From contig CALJMY010000004.1 in the NCBI GenBank assembly GCA_937981905.1, positions 1 through 40,431 of the forward strand: a stretch of 40,431 nucleotides of DNA, in the 5' to 3' direction. Both the position numbers and the translations under genes were made by a program. Shown piece by piece: positions 25,023 to 32,807 of this stretch; position 1 is the stretch's first letter; each line of letters starts with the position of its first letter. The DNA is from an uncultured Enterobacterales bacterium. GTDB taxonomy: Bacteria; Pseudomonadota; Gammaproteobacteria; Enterobacterales; Psychrobiaceae. The notes beneath the pieces were generated by a model that was not told where the DNA came from, ran no database searches, and saw nothing but the letters and a program-made list of their open reading frames with translations.

Positions 25023-25365
25023 TGTTAATTTTCCTAGCGAGTTTTAGTGTGGTATTTGTTAATTAGACTCAAACTATAGCGATTTAAGTAGCTAATTAGC
25101 CCTAAATATAAATTACACGCAGTATAGCAATCAAGAGTCGCGAGTTTAAAGCATTTTTAAGTATTATTTATAGTAATTTTAGCCTTAAGTTATCACTAGT
25201 AATGTTGGCGGAGTTTTAGGTTATTTAAGGTGGCAGTTAATGTTGTTTTCCTTGGTAACAAATAAAGATAATTCATGTCGCTGATTATTAATAATATAAA
25301 CATATACAACAATTAGTTGTGTGTAATATAGTCATTTTATATTTAGAGTATTAAAGGATTGTATT
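25023..25365. other. Divergent control region between serA and the BenE-family gene (343 bases)
   Basis: No ORF of note. It holds the serA promoter (listed separately), a palindrome GCTAATTAGC (25091-25100) near the expected serA transcript start, and an inverted repeat ACAAC-AATTA-GTTGT (25306-25320) 46 bases before the transporter start. The rest is AT-rich without recognisable sites. Confidence 0.5.
25106..25134 (-). promoter_or_regulatory. Predicted serA promoter
   Basis: On the minus strand TTGATT (25129-25134) and TTATAT (25106-25111) are spaced by 17 bases. The resulting leader would be about 75 bases. Confidence 0.5.
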
Positions 25366-26550
25366 GTGCGAAGTATTATTAAGGATATGAGCTTAAGTGC
25401 TGTGGTTGCAGGATTTGTTGCTGTACTCATCGGTTTTGCAAGTTCCGTTGCTATTGTATTTCAGGCTGCTCAAGCCGCTGGCGCTGATGCTGACATTATT
25501 ATCTCGTGGATCATGGCGCTTGGGTTTGGCATGGGGGCTACTTGTTTTTTTCTATCACTTTGGTCACGTACTCCTGTTATTACGGCGTGGTCTACACCGG
25601 GTGCTGCTTTACTTGCTACCAGTCTTGGTGCCATTAGTTATCCTGAAGCTATTGGCGTATTTATGTTTGCTGGTATTTTACTGCTATTAAGCGGTGTTTC
25701 TGGTTTAGTGGATAAAATAATGAAATTGGTTCCACTGCCTATTGCTAGTGCTATGTTGGCTGGAGTGCTGTTTAAGTTTGGTTTAGCAATTTTTGACTCA
25801 ATGATGAGTGATACATTTCTTGTCGGCGTCATGTTGGTTACATATTTGGTCAGTAAACGTTTTGTGCCTCGTTATGCTGTATTGTTCGTATTATTGGCTG
25901 GCGTTGTATTGGTATTAGCACGTGCAGATTCAAATCTTTTATCAGAAGTACCGATGGAAATAGGTTCGCTTGTCTGGGTTTGGCCTCAATGGAATATTAG
26001 CGCCCTAATTGGCATTGGTATTCCTTTATATATTGTCACGATGACTGCTCAAAATATTCCAGGGGTTGCGGTTATGCGAAGTAGTGGATATCAAACATCC
26101 GTATCGCCATTAATTAGTTGGACAGGTTTTACTTCGGTTGTTTTAGCGCCATTAGGCGGCTTTACTTTTAATTTGGCAGCTATTACAGCCGCTATATGTA
26201 GCGGTGAAGAATGCCATAAAAATCCGCAGCGTCGTTATATTGCTGGTTTGTCGGCAGGCATTTTTTATTTAGGTGCCGGTTTAGCGGGGACATCCGTTGT
26301 GGCGTTGTTTTCTATTTTTCCAGCAACAATGATTTCTGCTTTGGCTGGCATTGCATTGTTAGGCACTATTGGGATGAATTTGAAAAACGCGATAATTGAA
26401 GAGAGTAATAGAGAAGCGGCATTGGTCACTTTTTTAGTCACGGTTTCTGGCGTTTCGTTTGCGGGAATTGCGTCTGCATTCTGGGGAATTGTATTTGGTG
26501 CTATTTGTCTATTAATGTCGGCTAAATTACGTAAAAAGGATCAAGCTTAA
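25366..26550 (+). CDS. BenE family transporter (benzoate/H+ symporter-like)
   Basis: A 394-residue protein with about 11-12 membrane segments covering nearly its whole length. It matches the BenE family, with an N-terminal Ser-Leu-Ser-Ala-Val-Val-Ala-Gly-Phe, Thr-Ala-Trp-Ser-Thr-Pro-Gly-Ala-Ala-Leu-Leu, and central Gln-Asn-Ile-Pro-Gly-Val-Ala-Val. Family members are annotated as benzoate transporters, but many occur, as here, with no aromatic degradation genes nearby, so the substrate should be left open. The start is GTG (25366) with AAGGA eight bases ahead. It is divergent from serA and convergent with rpiA. Confidence 0.88.
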   Translation: MRSIIKDMSLSAVVAGFVAVLIGFASSVAIVFQAAQAAGADADIIISWIMALGFGMGATCFFLSLWSRTPVITAWSTPGAALLATSLGAISYPEAIGVFMFAGILLLLSGVSGLVDKIMKLVPLPIASAMLAGVLFKFGLAIFDSMMSDTFLVGVMLVTYLVSKRFVPRYAVLFVLLAGVVLVLARADSNLLSEVPMEIGSLVWVWPQWNISALIGIGIPLYIVTMTAQNIPGVAVMRSSGYQTSVSPLISWTGFTSVVLAPLGGFTFNLAAITAAICSGEECHKNPQRRYIAGLSAGIFYLGAGLAGTSVVALFSIFPATMISALAGIALLGTIGMNLKNAIIEESNREAALVTFLVTVSGVSFAGIASAFWGIVFGAICLLMSAKLRKKDQA

Positions 26551-26552
26551 AT

Positions 26553-26593
26553 TTAACGAGCACATTAAGTGTACACTTAATTGTGCTCGTTAA
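26553..26593. terminator. Long palindromic hairpin between convergent benE-like gene and rpiA
   Basis: A 41-base near-perfect palindrome has outer arms TTAACGAGCACA and TGTGCTCGTTAA around the perfect palindrome TTAAGTGTACACTTAA, with one bulged T. There is no real T tract. Position and symmetry suggest a bidirectional transcript end. Confidence 0.7.
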
Positions 26594-26611
26594 TCGTGCA
26601 AATAAAATATA

Positions 26612-27268
26612 TTATTTAACTTTCTTTACACCGTTTGGTGTTGCTAGTAATAATTCATCAGCAGGGCGCTGAGCAAAAAAACCATTGGTAACTACACCAA
26701 CGATGCTATTTATCTCACTCTCTAACTTCGTTGCATCTTCAACTGACCAATTGTAAACATCTAAAATCACATTACCATTATCTGTAACAACACCTTCGCG
26801 GTAAACAGGGTCACCACTAAGTTTTACAATTTGACGCGCTACGTATGAACGAGCCATAGGGACAACTTCAACTGGTAATGGAAATTGGCCAAGGTGAGTG
26901 ACGAATTTACTTTCATCAGCAATACATACGAATTTTTTAGCGACAGCAGCGATGATTTTTTCACGTGTTAACGCGGCGCCACCACCTTTAATCATTTGCA
27001 TTTTTTCGTTAATTTCGTCTGCGCCATCAACATAAACACTTAAGTCGTCAACGGTGTTTAGATCAAAAACAGGAATGCCATATTCTTTTAAACGACGAGT
27101 TGATTCTTCTGAACTAGAAACTGCGCCTTGAATGTCACCTTTGATAGAACCTAGAGCATCGATGAAATGATTAACGGTTGAGCCAGTTCCAACGCCAACA
27201 ATGGTGTCTTTTTCAATATATTCCAAGGCCGCCCAGCCTGCTGCTTTTTTCATTTCATTTTGGTTCAT
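26612..27268 (-). CDS. rpiA: Ribose-5-phosphate isomerase A
   Basis: Interconverts ribose 5-phosphate and ribulose 5-phosphate in the pentose phosphate pathway. It has 218 residues (219 in E. coli). Conserved motifs are Gly-Val-Gly-Thr-Gly-Ser-Thr (phosphate binding, about 25-31), Asp-Gly-Ala-Asp-Glu (about 81-85) and [11 protein letters not shown] (about 94-104), which carry the catalytic Asp, Glu and Lys residues. The ATG at 27268 is preceded by GAGAT. It is cytosolic and monocistronic, and probably ends at the palindromic hairpin shared with the transporter gene. Confidence 0.97.
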   Translation of the reverse strand: MNQNEMKKAAGWAALEYIEKDTIVGVGTGSTVNHFIDALGSIKGDIQGAVSSSEESTRRLKEYGIPVFDLNTVDDLSVYVDGADEINEKMQMIKGGGAALTREKIIAAVAKKFVCIADESKFVTHLGQFPLPVEVVPMARSYVARQIVKLSGDPVYREGVVTDNGNVILDVYNWSVEDATKLESEINSIVGVVTNGFFAQRPADELLLATPNGVKKVK

Positions 27269-27334
27269 GTTTGGGATCTCAACTAGCGAATAATTAACAA
27301 GTGCGCATTGTAGCTAACGAGCCGTTAATTCGCA

Positions 27335-27565
27335 CTATTTTCTTCGGCATTTTATAATGAAATTATCTAAGCCTTTAGCGCTTTTAGATAACATGCGCTG
27401 TGCTGTTTTTACATGGCGTCGTGCCCACTGATATTCCAGCGCTAAAATAGTGAGGGCAATTAATAGCAGTAATATGGTGCCAGGCAATGCAATAAATATA
27501 ATGCTGAAGATTAATAGCGCGCCGCCAATTAAAGTGATTAATGTTTTTCGTAACGATTGCTTCAT
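27335..27565 (-). CDS. Small PGPGW-type transmembrane protein
   Basis: A 76-residue protein with two hydrophobic helices (about 9-27 and 28-44) joined by Leu-Pro-Gly-Thr. They are followed by Leu-Ala-Leu-Glu-Tyr-Gln-Trp-Ala-Arg-Arg and a basic amphipathic tail. This matches the putative transmembrane protein family named after its Pro-Gly-Pro-Gly-Trp turn, here reduced to Pro-Gly-Thr. The conserved Glu-Tyr/Phe-x-Trp-Ala-Arg after helix 2 supports the call. Function is unknown. It lies upstream of rpiA on the same strand with a 66-base gap. Confidence 0.75.
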   Translation of the reverse strand: MKQSLRKTLITLIGGALLIFSIIFIALPGTILLLLIALTILALEYQWARRHVKTAQRMLSKSAKGLDNFIIKCRRK

Positions 27566-27734
27566 TTTTTATAAGGCTCAAATTATTCTGATTACCTCTA
27601 AAAGCAATGTGTGCGCCATTATGTTAATCTATTGTTTTATATCGTTTTAAAAATCACTTCATTGAAACTAATGAGGAGTAATATTAAAAAATGGTAAAAT
27701 TAACCATCAAATAACATATGAAAGAGTAAAATAC

Positions 27735-27995
27735 ATGAGTGGTTGTAATCAATGGTATGTTTATTTATTAAGGTGTTGTGATAATTCATTATATTGTGGT
27801 GTTACAACTGATTTATCACGGCGTGTTATAGAGCATAATACCAGTATTAAAGGGGCTAAATATACTAAAGTTAGACGGCCTGTTTCATTGGTTTATAGTA
27901 CACTAGCAGAAGATCGTAGTAGTGCTTGTAAGTTAGAAGCTAAAATTAAAAAATTATCAAAAGCTAAGAAAGAGTTACTGGTTAATAATCATTAA
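27735..27995 (+). CDS. GIY-YIG nuclease superfamily protein (YhbQ-like)
   Basis: An 86-residue single-domain protein. The GIY-like strand is Tyr-Val-Tyr (8-10) and the YIG-like strand Tyr-Cys-Gly (20-22). The conserved Arg follows in Asp-Leu-Ser-Arg-Arg (26-30), and the candidate metal-binding Glu lies in Lys-Leu-Glu-Ala-Lys-Ile-Lys-Lys-Leu (about 68). Length and spacing match the stand-alone YhbQ/UPF0213 group, linked in E. coli to DNA cleavage and repair-related phenotypes but not well defined. It is probably transcribed alone; the next gene begins 60 bases downstream, so read-through is possible. Confidence 0.88.
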   Translation: MSGCNQWYVYLLRCCDNSLYCGVTTDLSRRVIEHNTSIKGAKYTKVRRPVSLVYSTLAEDRSSACKLEAKIKKLSKAKKELLVNNH

Positions 27996-28055
27996 AACAT
28001 CGTCTTCAATTTTATATCGGAGATGATACCAGTTGCATTAAAAGGGTAAGAATAG

Positions 28056-28559
28056 ATGTTGGATAAAGTAATGATAAAAATTAATAATGTTGCAACACGT
28101 TATATCGCTATAGCATTAATCGTCATGGGAAATATGACTATGGCGAATGCGTTTGAACATCAACATTCGGATGAGGCATCTATTGTTATTGAGCATGCTT
28201 GGTCACGATCTTTACCACCTGTTGTTCCTAATGGTGCAGCTTATTTGTCGATTATTAATAATGGACAACCAGATACGCTTATTAAAGTAAGCAGTTCAAT
28301 AGCGGCTAATAGCATGGTGCATGAAAGCTATATCGATGACGATAAAATATCAATGCGCCATGTTGGTAAAGTTGATATAGCACAAGCACAGCATGTTGAA
28401 TTTAAGCCTGGTGGTTATCACATTATGTTAATGGGGCTAAAGAAACCTTTATCTTTAGGTAGACAATTCACCTTAACGTTAACCTTTGAACATGCAGGTG
28501 AGATTGAAGTTAAGGTTCCTGTTATTAAAGATAAGGCAACTATTAAGATGCACCATTAG
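28056..28559 (+). CDS. Periplasmic PCu(A)C copper chaperone
   Basis: A 167-residue exported protein. A long N-region leads into a signal peptide with cleavage predicted after Ala32 (Met-Ala-Asn-Ala), and the PCu(A)C cupredoxin-like domain follows. The copper site follows the family pattern exactly: His89, Met100 ten residues later, His122 twenty-one residues later, then Met124. Such proteins deliver Cu(I) to the CuA or CuB site of cytochrome c oxidase, often with Sco proteins. No Sco or oxidase gene is adjacent here. AAGGGTAAG precedes the ATG. A later start at Met24 or Met27 is unlikely because it would remove the signal peptide core. Confidence 0.9.
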   Translation: MLDKVMIKINNVATRYIAIALIVMGNMTMANAFEHQHSDEASIVIEHAWSRSLPPVVPNGAAYLSIINNGQPDTLIKVSSSIAANSMVHESYIDDDKISMRHVGKVDIAQAQHVEFKPGGYHIMLMGLKKPLSLGRQFTLTLTFEHAGEIEVKVPVIKDKATIKMHH

Positions 28560-28675
28560 TTTATGGTGAAACTGATTTTTCGTGTCTCCTTCTTATCAAA
28601 GTAATAATCAATTATTTAGTCGTTCTATTTTAACATGGTAAAGTAGCGCCGATTTTAACTCTTGGAACAATATTC

Positions 28676-29803
28676 GTGAATAATGACGCTTTTTATCAGC
28701 AACTAGCTGATCAAATAAAAATTTGGGCTCTTGAGCTAGGTTTTGCGGATATTGGTATTTGCGATACGGATTTATCTCGCCATGAAGAAACGTTTCTTAA
28801 ATGGATAGACAATGGCTATCACGGTGAAATGGATTATATGGCGCGTCATGGATTGATGAAAGCAAGACCTCATGAATTATTACCTGGTACATTAAGAGCT
28901 ATTAGTGTCCGACTAGATTACTTGCCACCTGAAGCACTTATAGTGTCTACCATGGGGGATAGCAATGCTGGTTATATTAGTCGTTATGCAACAGGCCGTG
29001 ATTATCACAAGATGATGCGTAATCGGCTTAAGAAACTACAACAAAAAATAGAAACACAGGTTAGTGATTTAATTGCTCGCCCTTTTGTTGATTCTGCCCC
29101 AATCATGGAACGCCAATTGGCTGAAAAAGCTGGTGTCGGCTGGGTCGGTAAAAACTCATTAATTTTAAATAAAGACGCAGGTTCTTTTTTCTTTTTAGGA
29201 GAGCTGTTAGTTAATCTTCCTTTACCAGTTTCAGCGCCTGTTGAAGAACGATGTGAAAAGTGCGTGGCTTGCTTAACTATTTGTCCAACTGGCGCTATTG
29301 TTGAACCTTATGTTGTCGATAGTCGTCGTTGTATTTCTTATTTAACGATTGAAAAATTTGGTGCTATTCCGATTGAATTTCGTGAGGCTATTGGTAATCG
29401 TATTTATGGCTGTGATGATTGTCAGTTAATATGCCCGTGGAACAAGATGGCAGAGGTAAGTAATGAAGATGACTTCAAACCACGCAAGGATATTCACTCC
29501 CCACAGCTACTTGATTTATTTGGTTGGACCGAAGAGTTTTTTTTAAAAAATACAGAAGGCTCAGCGATAAGACGTATTGGCCACGAACGTTGGTTGCGTA
29601 ATATTGCTGTTGCATTAGGTAATGCCGATTATGATGAGAATATAGTAATGGCGCTTGAAGCTAAAAAAGAAGTCACTAGTGAAATGGTCAATGAGCATAT
29701 TGATTGGGCGTTAACACAGCAAATGAAAAAAACACCGCGTGTTGACCGAAAAACAGATCGCTTATTAAAAGCTGTTGAACGTGGCATGCCTAATCATAGT
29801 TAA
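28676..29803 (+). CDS. queG: Epoxyqueuosine reductase QueG
   Basis: Cobalamin-dependent iron-sulfur enzyme for the last step of queuosine synthesis, reducing epoxyqueuosine in tRNA. It has 375 residues. The N-terminal cobalamin-binding half contains Arg-Pro-Phe-Val-Asp139-Ser-Ala-Pro, carrying the likely proton donor. Two [4Fe-4S] motifs follow: Cys193-x2-Cys-x2-Cys-x3-Cys203-Pro and Cys-Asp-Asp-Cys-x3-Cys-Pro-Trp-Asn near 250. A HEAT-like C-terminal tail (about 290-350) completes the long form. The start is GTG (28676) with a GGAA ribosome-binding site. It converges on the DUF2999 gene. Confidence 0.96.
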   Translation: MNNDAFYQQLADQIKIWALELGFADIGICDTDLSRHEETFLKWIDNGYHGEMDYMARHGLMKARPHELLPGTLRAISVRLDYLPPEALIVSTMGDSNAGYISRYATGRDYHKMMRNRLKKLQQKIETQVSDLIARPFVDSAPIMERQLAEKAGVGWVGKNSLILNKDAGSFFFLGELLVNLPLPVSAPVEERCEKCVACLTICPTGAIVEPYVVDSRRCISYLTIEKFGAIPIEFREAIGNRIYGCDDCQLICPWNKMAEVSNEDDFKPRKDIHSPQLLDLFGWTEEFFLKNTEGSAIRRIGHERWLRNIAVALGNADYDENIVMALEAKKEVTSEMVNEHIDWALTQQMKKTPRVDRKTDRLLKAVERGMPNHS

Positions 29804-29838
29804 TAACGCACAGTAGTTTTTATATGAACTTCTCTTCT

Positions 29839-29871
29839 AGCTATCTCTATAGCATGATTATAAAGATAGCT
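29839..29871. terminator. Weak inverted repeat between queG and the DUF2999 gene
   Basis: AGCTATCT (29839-29846) and AGATAGCT (29864-29871) are perfect complements separated by 17 bases, midway between convergent genes. There is no T tract, so terminator function is uncertain. Confidence 0.35.
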
Positions 29872-29908
29872 TAGTCATTAAGTTAATTATAGATAAGTAT
29901 AATTAATT

Positions 29909-30157
29909 TTATATCAGTTGTTCTTTGGCTTTCTCTAGCGCGTCAAAATCTAATCCTAACGCTTCAACAGCTTCTTTAATCAATGTAGGTTGTGTCATAA
30001 CTTGCATCATAACAGCTTGTAATTTATCAGGGGCAATACCTAATTTACCGATAGTTGTCATCGCCATCAATGGGTTTTCAACTAACATTTGAAACACTTC
30101 TTTAGTCTTTTCATCACTAATATTAGCGTCTTTTAATAACTCAATAATTGGATTCAT
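29909..30157 (-). CDS. DUF2999 family protein (82 aa)
   Basis: A small, soluble, mostly helical protein. The sequence begins Met-Asn-Pro-Ile-Ile and contains Glu-Asn-Pro-Leu-Met-Ala-Met and Met-Thr-Gln-Pro-Thr-Leu-Ile-Lys-Glu-Ala-Val. It ends Gly-Leu-Asp-Phe-Asp-Ala-Leu-Glu-Lys-Ala-Lys, which is the layout of DUF2999, found in Vibrio, Shewanella and relatives. There are no cysteines, signal peptide or membrane segments. Function is unknown. It is convergent with queG and divergent from the DAHP synthase gene. Confidence 0.8.
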   Translation of the reverse strand: MNPIIELLKDANISDEKTKEVFQMLVENPLMAMTTIGKLGIAPDKLQAVMMQVMTQPTLIKEAVEALGLDFDALEKAKEQLI

Positions 30158-30500
30158 AATTTTTCCATTAAAATAATTTTCTAAATTATAACGTTAATCA
30201 ATATTAAATACCTGTTAATCAATAGTGAATATCTGTAGCGAATATTTATAACGTTTAGACAAACTACATAAAATGATTACTGTGCAATATAAAAACCACC
30301 AATGGATCCTAATACTTTTCTGTTTCATTTATATAATCTGATTATGCCTACTGTGTGTTTTGACTTTAATTAAGTCAATATGTGATGTGTAAAATAAAAT
30401 CATTCAAAAAATTGATGGTTCTTAATCTAATTATTGCATTATGTTTTTGTTGGTGTTACAAATACACCATACTAATAAATTAATACCGTAGGACAAACTA
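30158..30500. other. Intergenic region upstream of the DAHP synthase-tyrA operon (343 bases)
   Basis: It contains two inverted repeats that may be operators: TGACTT-TAATT-AAGTCA (30361-30377) and TGGTGT-7-ACACCA (30451-30469), the second 32 bases before the aroF-like start codon. I see no convincing TyrR box. A 23-codon ORF (30302-30373) rich in Phe has no ribosome-binding site. Confidence 0.45.
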
Positions 30501-31577
30501 ATGAGCAGCCAATCAATCGAAAATACACATATAACTTCTGAAAAGGTGTTAACAACACCACATGAATTAAAACAAGAAATACCATTAAGTGATGCCGGTA
30601 AAAATTACATTGCAGGTGCTCGAGAAATTATTTCGAATATTATTCATGGTAAAGATCATCGCTTATTAGTTGTTACTGGCCCATGTTCAGTACACGATAT
30701 TAAAAGTGTTAAAGAATATGCTTTAAAGTTGAAGAAATTACATGAAGAATTAAAAGACGACATGTATCTTGTTATGCGTATTTACTTTGAAAAACCACGT
30801 ACAACCGTTGGTTGGAAAGGGCTGCTTAACGATCCTAATATTGATGATTCTTTCGATGTTGAAGCTGGTTTAAGATTAGGTCGTGAATTGTTAGTTTGGT
30901 TAGCTGATTTAGGCCTGCCAGTTGCTACTGAAGCGCTTGATCCTATTAGCCCACAGTATTTATCAGAATTATTTAGTTGGTCTGCAATTGGCGCAAGAAC
31001 CACTGAATCACAAACGCATCGTGAGATGGCGAGTGGTTTATCTATGCCAGTAGGTTTCAAAAACGGTACCGATGGTAAAATTAACGTTGCTATTAACGCT
31101 ATGGAATCAGCGATGCATTCACATCGTTTCATGGGTATCAATACCAAAGGTCAAGTTGCTTTATTGCAAACGCAGGGTAACCCTGACGGTCATGTAATAT
31201 TACGTGGTGGTAAAACACCAAATTACAGTGCAAATGATGTAAAAGACGTTGAACAACAAATGGAAAAGGCTAAATTAGTACCTAAATTGGTTGTTGATTG
31301 CTCTCATGGTAACTCAAGTAAAGATCATACAAGACAACCGATTGTTGCAAGTGATATATTTGACCAAATATGTGACGGTAATCAGTCTATTATGGGTATT
31401 ATGTTAGAAAGTCATTTAGTTGAAGGCAACCAACCTAGTTCGTTACCTAAAGATGAAATGCGTTACGGCGTTTCGATTACTGATGCTTGTATTAACTGGG
31501 CTGATACTGAGCAATTACTTGAACAAGGCGCGTCACAAATTCGTGATGCATTACGTTTAAGAAACCAAAATAAATAA
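30501..31577 (+). CDS. aroF: 3-deoxy-7-phosphoheptulonate (DAHP) synthase, class I
   Basis: Condenses phosphoenolpyruvate and erythrose 4-phosphate, the first step of the shikimate pathway. It has 358 residues, close to E. coli AroF/AroG/AroH. Hallmarks are Thr-Gly-Pro-Cys-Ser-Val-His-Asp (metal-binding Cys), Lys-Pro-Arg-Thr-Thr-Val-Gly-Trp-Lys-Gly, Lys-Asn-Gly-Thr-Asp-Gly, Leu-Arg-Gly-Gly-Lys and Val-Asp-Cys-Ser-His-Gly-Asn-Ser. An N-terminal extension of about 45 residues, needed for feedback control in the family, is present. tyrA follows after 14 bases, the same order as the E. coli aroF-tyrA operon, which argues for the tyrosine-regulated isozyme; that choice is inference. The ribosome-binding site is TAGGA. 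Confidence 0.93.
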   Translation: MSSQSIENTHITSEKVLTTPHELKQEIPLSDAGKNYIAGAREIISNIIHGKDHRLLVVTGPCSVHDIKSVKEYALKLKKLHEELKDDMYLVMRIYFEKPRTTVGWKGLLNDPNIDDSFDVEAGLRLGRELLVWLADLGLPVATEALDPISPQYLSELFSWSAIGARTTESQTHREMASGLSMPVGFKNGTDGKINVAINAMESAMHSHRFMGINTKGQVALLQTQGNPDGHVILRGGKTPNYSANDVKDVEQQMEKAKLVPKLVVDCSHGNSSKDHTRQPIVASDIFDQICDGNQSIMGIMLESHLVEGNQPSSLPKDEMRYGVSITDACINWADTEQLLEQGASQIRDALRLRNQNK

Positions 31578-31591
31578 AGAGGAAAACTTTA

Positions 31592-32728
31592 ATGTCCGAG
31601 AAGTCATGTGACGCGTTAGATAAGTTACGAGATGCTATTGACGATGTGGATGGTAAGCTTATTGATTTACTGGCTAAGCGACTAGCTTTAGTTGCTGATG
31701 TCGGTGAAGTTAAAAGTGAAGCTGGTGTACCAATTTACGCACCAGAACGTGAAGCTATAATGTTAGGTAAACGTCGTGCTGAAGCTGAAATTGCGGGTGT
31801 TGGTGGTGATCTGATTGAAGATATTCTTAGACGTTTAATGCGTGAATCTTACCATCGCGAAAAGGATGTTGGTTTTAAGTGCTTAAATCCTCAATTGCGT
31901 GATGTTGTAATTATTGGTGGTAACGGTAAGCTTGGCACAGTGTTTAAGCGTATGCTTGAGTTGTCGGGATATAACGTTAAAGTTCTTGAAAAAGAACAGT
32001 GGGATCAAAGTGATGCATTATTATCTAATGCTGGTTTAGTTATCGTATCAGTGCCAATTAATTTAACATTAAGCATTATTGATAAGCTGACTAATTTACC
32101 TGATGATTGTATTTTAGTTGATTTAACATCGACTAAATCAAAACCACTAGCGCATATGTTAGCTGTTCATCAAGGGCCTGTTTTAGGATTGCATCCAATG
32201 TTTGGACCTGATATTGCTAGTTTGGCTAAACAAGTCATTATTTACTGTGACGGCCGAGATAGCGATAAGTACCAATGGTTATTAGAACAAATATCTATTT
32301 GGGGTGCTAAATTAACGTTAGCTGATGCAAACGAACATGATGGTGCGATGACCTTAGTACAAGGTATGAGACATTTTACAACTTTTGTATACGGCCAACA
32401 TTTAGCCGCTGAAAACCCTAACATGGATAAACTACTTGAATATAGCTCGCCTATTTATCGATTAGAACTTGCTATGGTAGGGCGTCTGTTTGCTCAAGAT
32501 TCTCAGTTATATGCAGATATTATATTTTCATCTAATGAAAATACTAAAATGTTTTCACGTTATTTAGCACGCTTTGAAATGGCTAATACGATGCTGTTAA
32601 GTGGTGATAGAGAAGGCTTCATTAATGCGTTTCAAGAGGTATCACAGTGGTTTGGTGATTACTCACAACAATTTCTTGATGAATCTAAGAATTTACTAAT
32701 GAAAGCACACGATAGTAGAGCCGTTTAA
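31592..32728 (+). CDS. tyrA: Bifunctional chorismate mutase/prephenate dehydrogenase (T-protein)
   Basis: Converts chorismate to prephenate and then to 4-hydroxyphenylpyruvate for tyrosine synthesis. It has 378 residues (373 in E. coli). The N-terminal AroQ chorismate mutase domain (about 5-88; Leu-Arg-Asp-Ala-Ile-Asp and Lys-Arg-Leu-Ala-Leu-Val) is followed by a dehydrogenase domain with the NAD-binding Gly-Gly-Asn-Gly-Lys-Leu-Gly (109-115). It also has the substrate-site Gly-Leu-His-Pro-Met-Phe-Gly-Pro-Asp (about 200). AGAGGAAA precedes the ATG. It is co-transcribed with the upstream DAHP synthase gene and ends at a strong bidirectional terminator shared with pheA. Confidence 0.97.
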   Translation: MSEKSCDALDKLRDAIDDVDGKLIDLLAKRLALVADVGEVKSEAGVPIYAPEREAIMLGKRRAEAEIAGVGGDLIEDILRRLMRESYHREKDVGFKCLNPQLRDVVIIGGNGKLGTVFKRMLELSGYNVKVLEKEQWDQSDALLSNAGLVIVSVPINLTLSIIDKLTNLPDDCILVDLTSTKSKPLAHMLAVHQGPVLGLHPMFGPDIASLAKQVIIYCDGRDSDKYQWLLEQISIWGAKLTLADANEHDGAMTLVQGMRHFTTFVYGQHLAAENPNMDKLLEYSSPIYRLELAMVGRLFAQDSQLYADIIFSSNENTKMFSRYLARFEMANTMLLSGDREGFINAFQEVSQWFGDYSQQFLDESKNLLMKAHDSRAV

Positions 32729-32746
32729 ATATTAAATTGCTTAATC

Positions 32747-32778
32747 AAAAAAGCCGTATCAATTGATACGGCTTTTTT
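32747..32778. terminator. Bidirectional intrinsic terminator between tyrA and pheA
   Basis: GCCGTATC (32753-32760) pairs with GATACGGC (32765-32772) around AATT. Six A residues precede and six T residues follow, giving a perfect 32-base palindrome that works in both directions. Confidence 0.95.
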
Positions 32779-32807
32779 ATTTATAGCATTTATTTAGCCA
32801 ATGTAGC

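Noticed and set aside
25366-26550. Aromatic degradation locus implied by the BenE-like transporter
   Set aside because: No ring-cleaving or benzoate-activating enzyme gene is present in the window, so substrate and pathway cannot be claimed.
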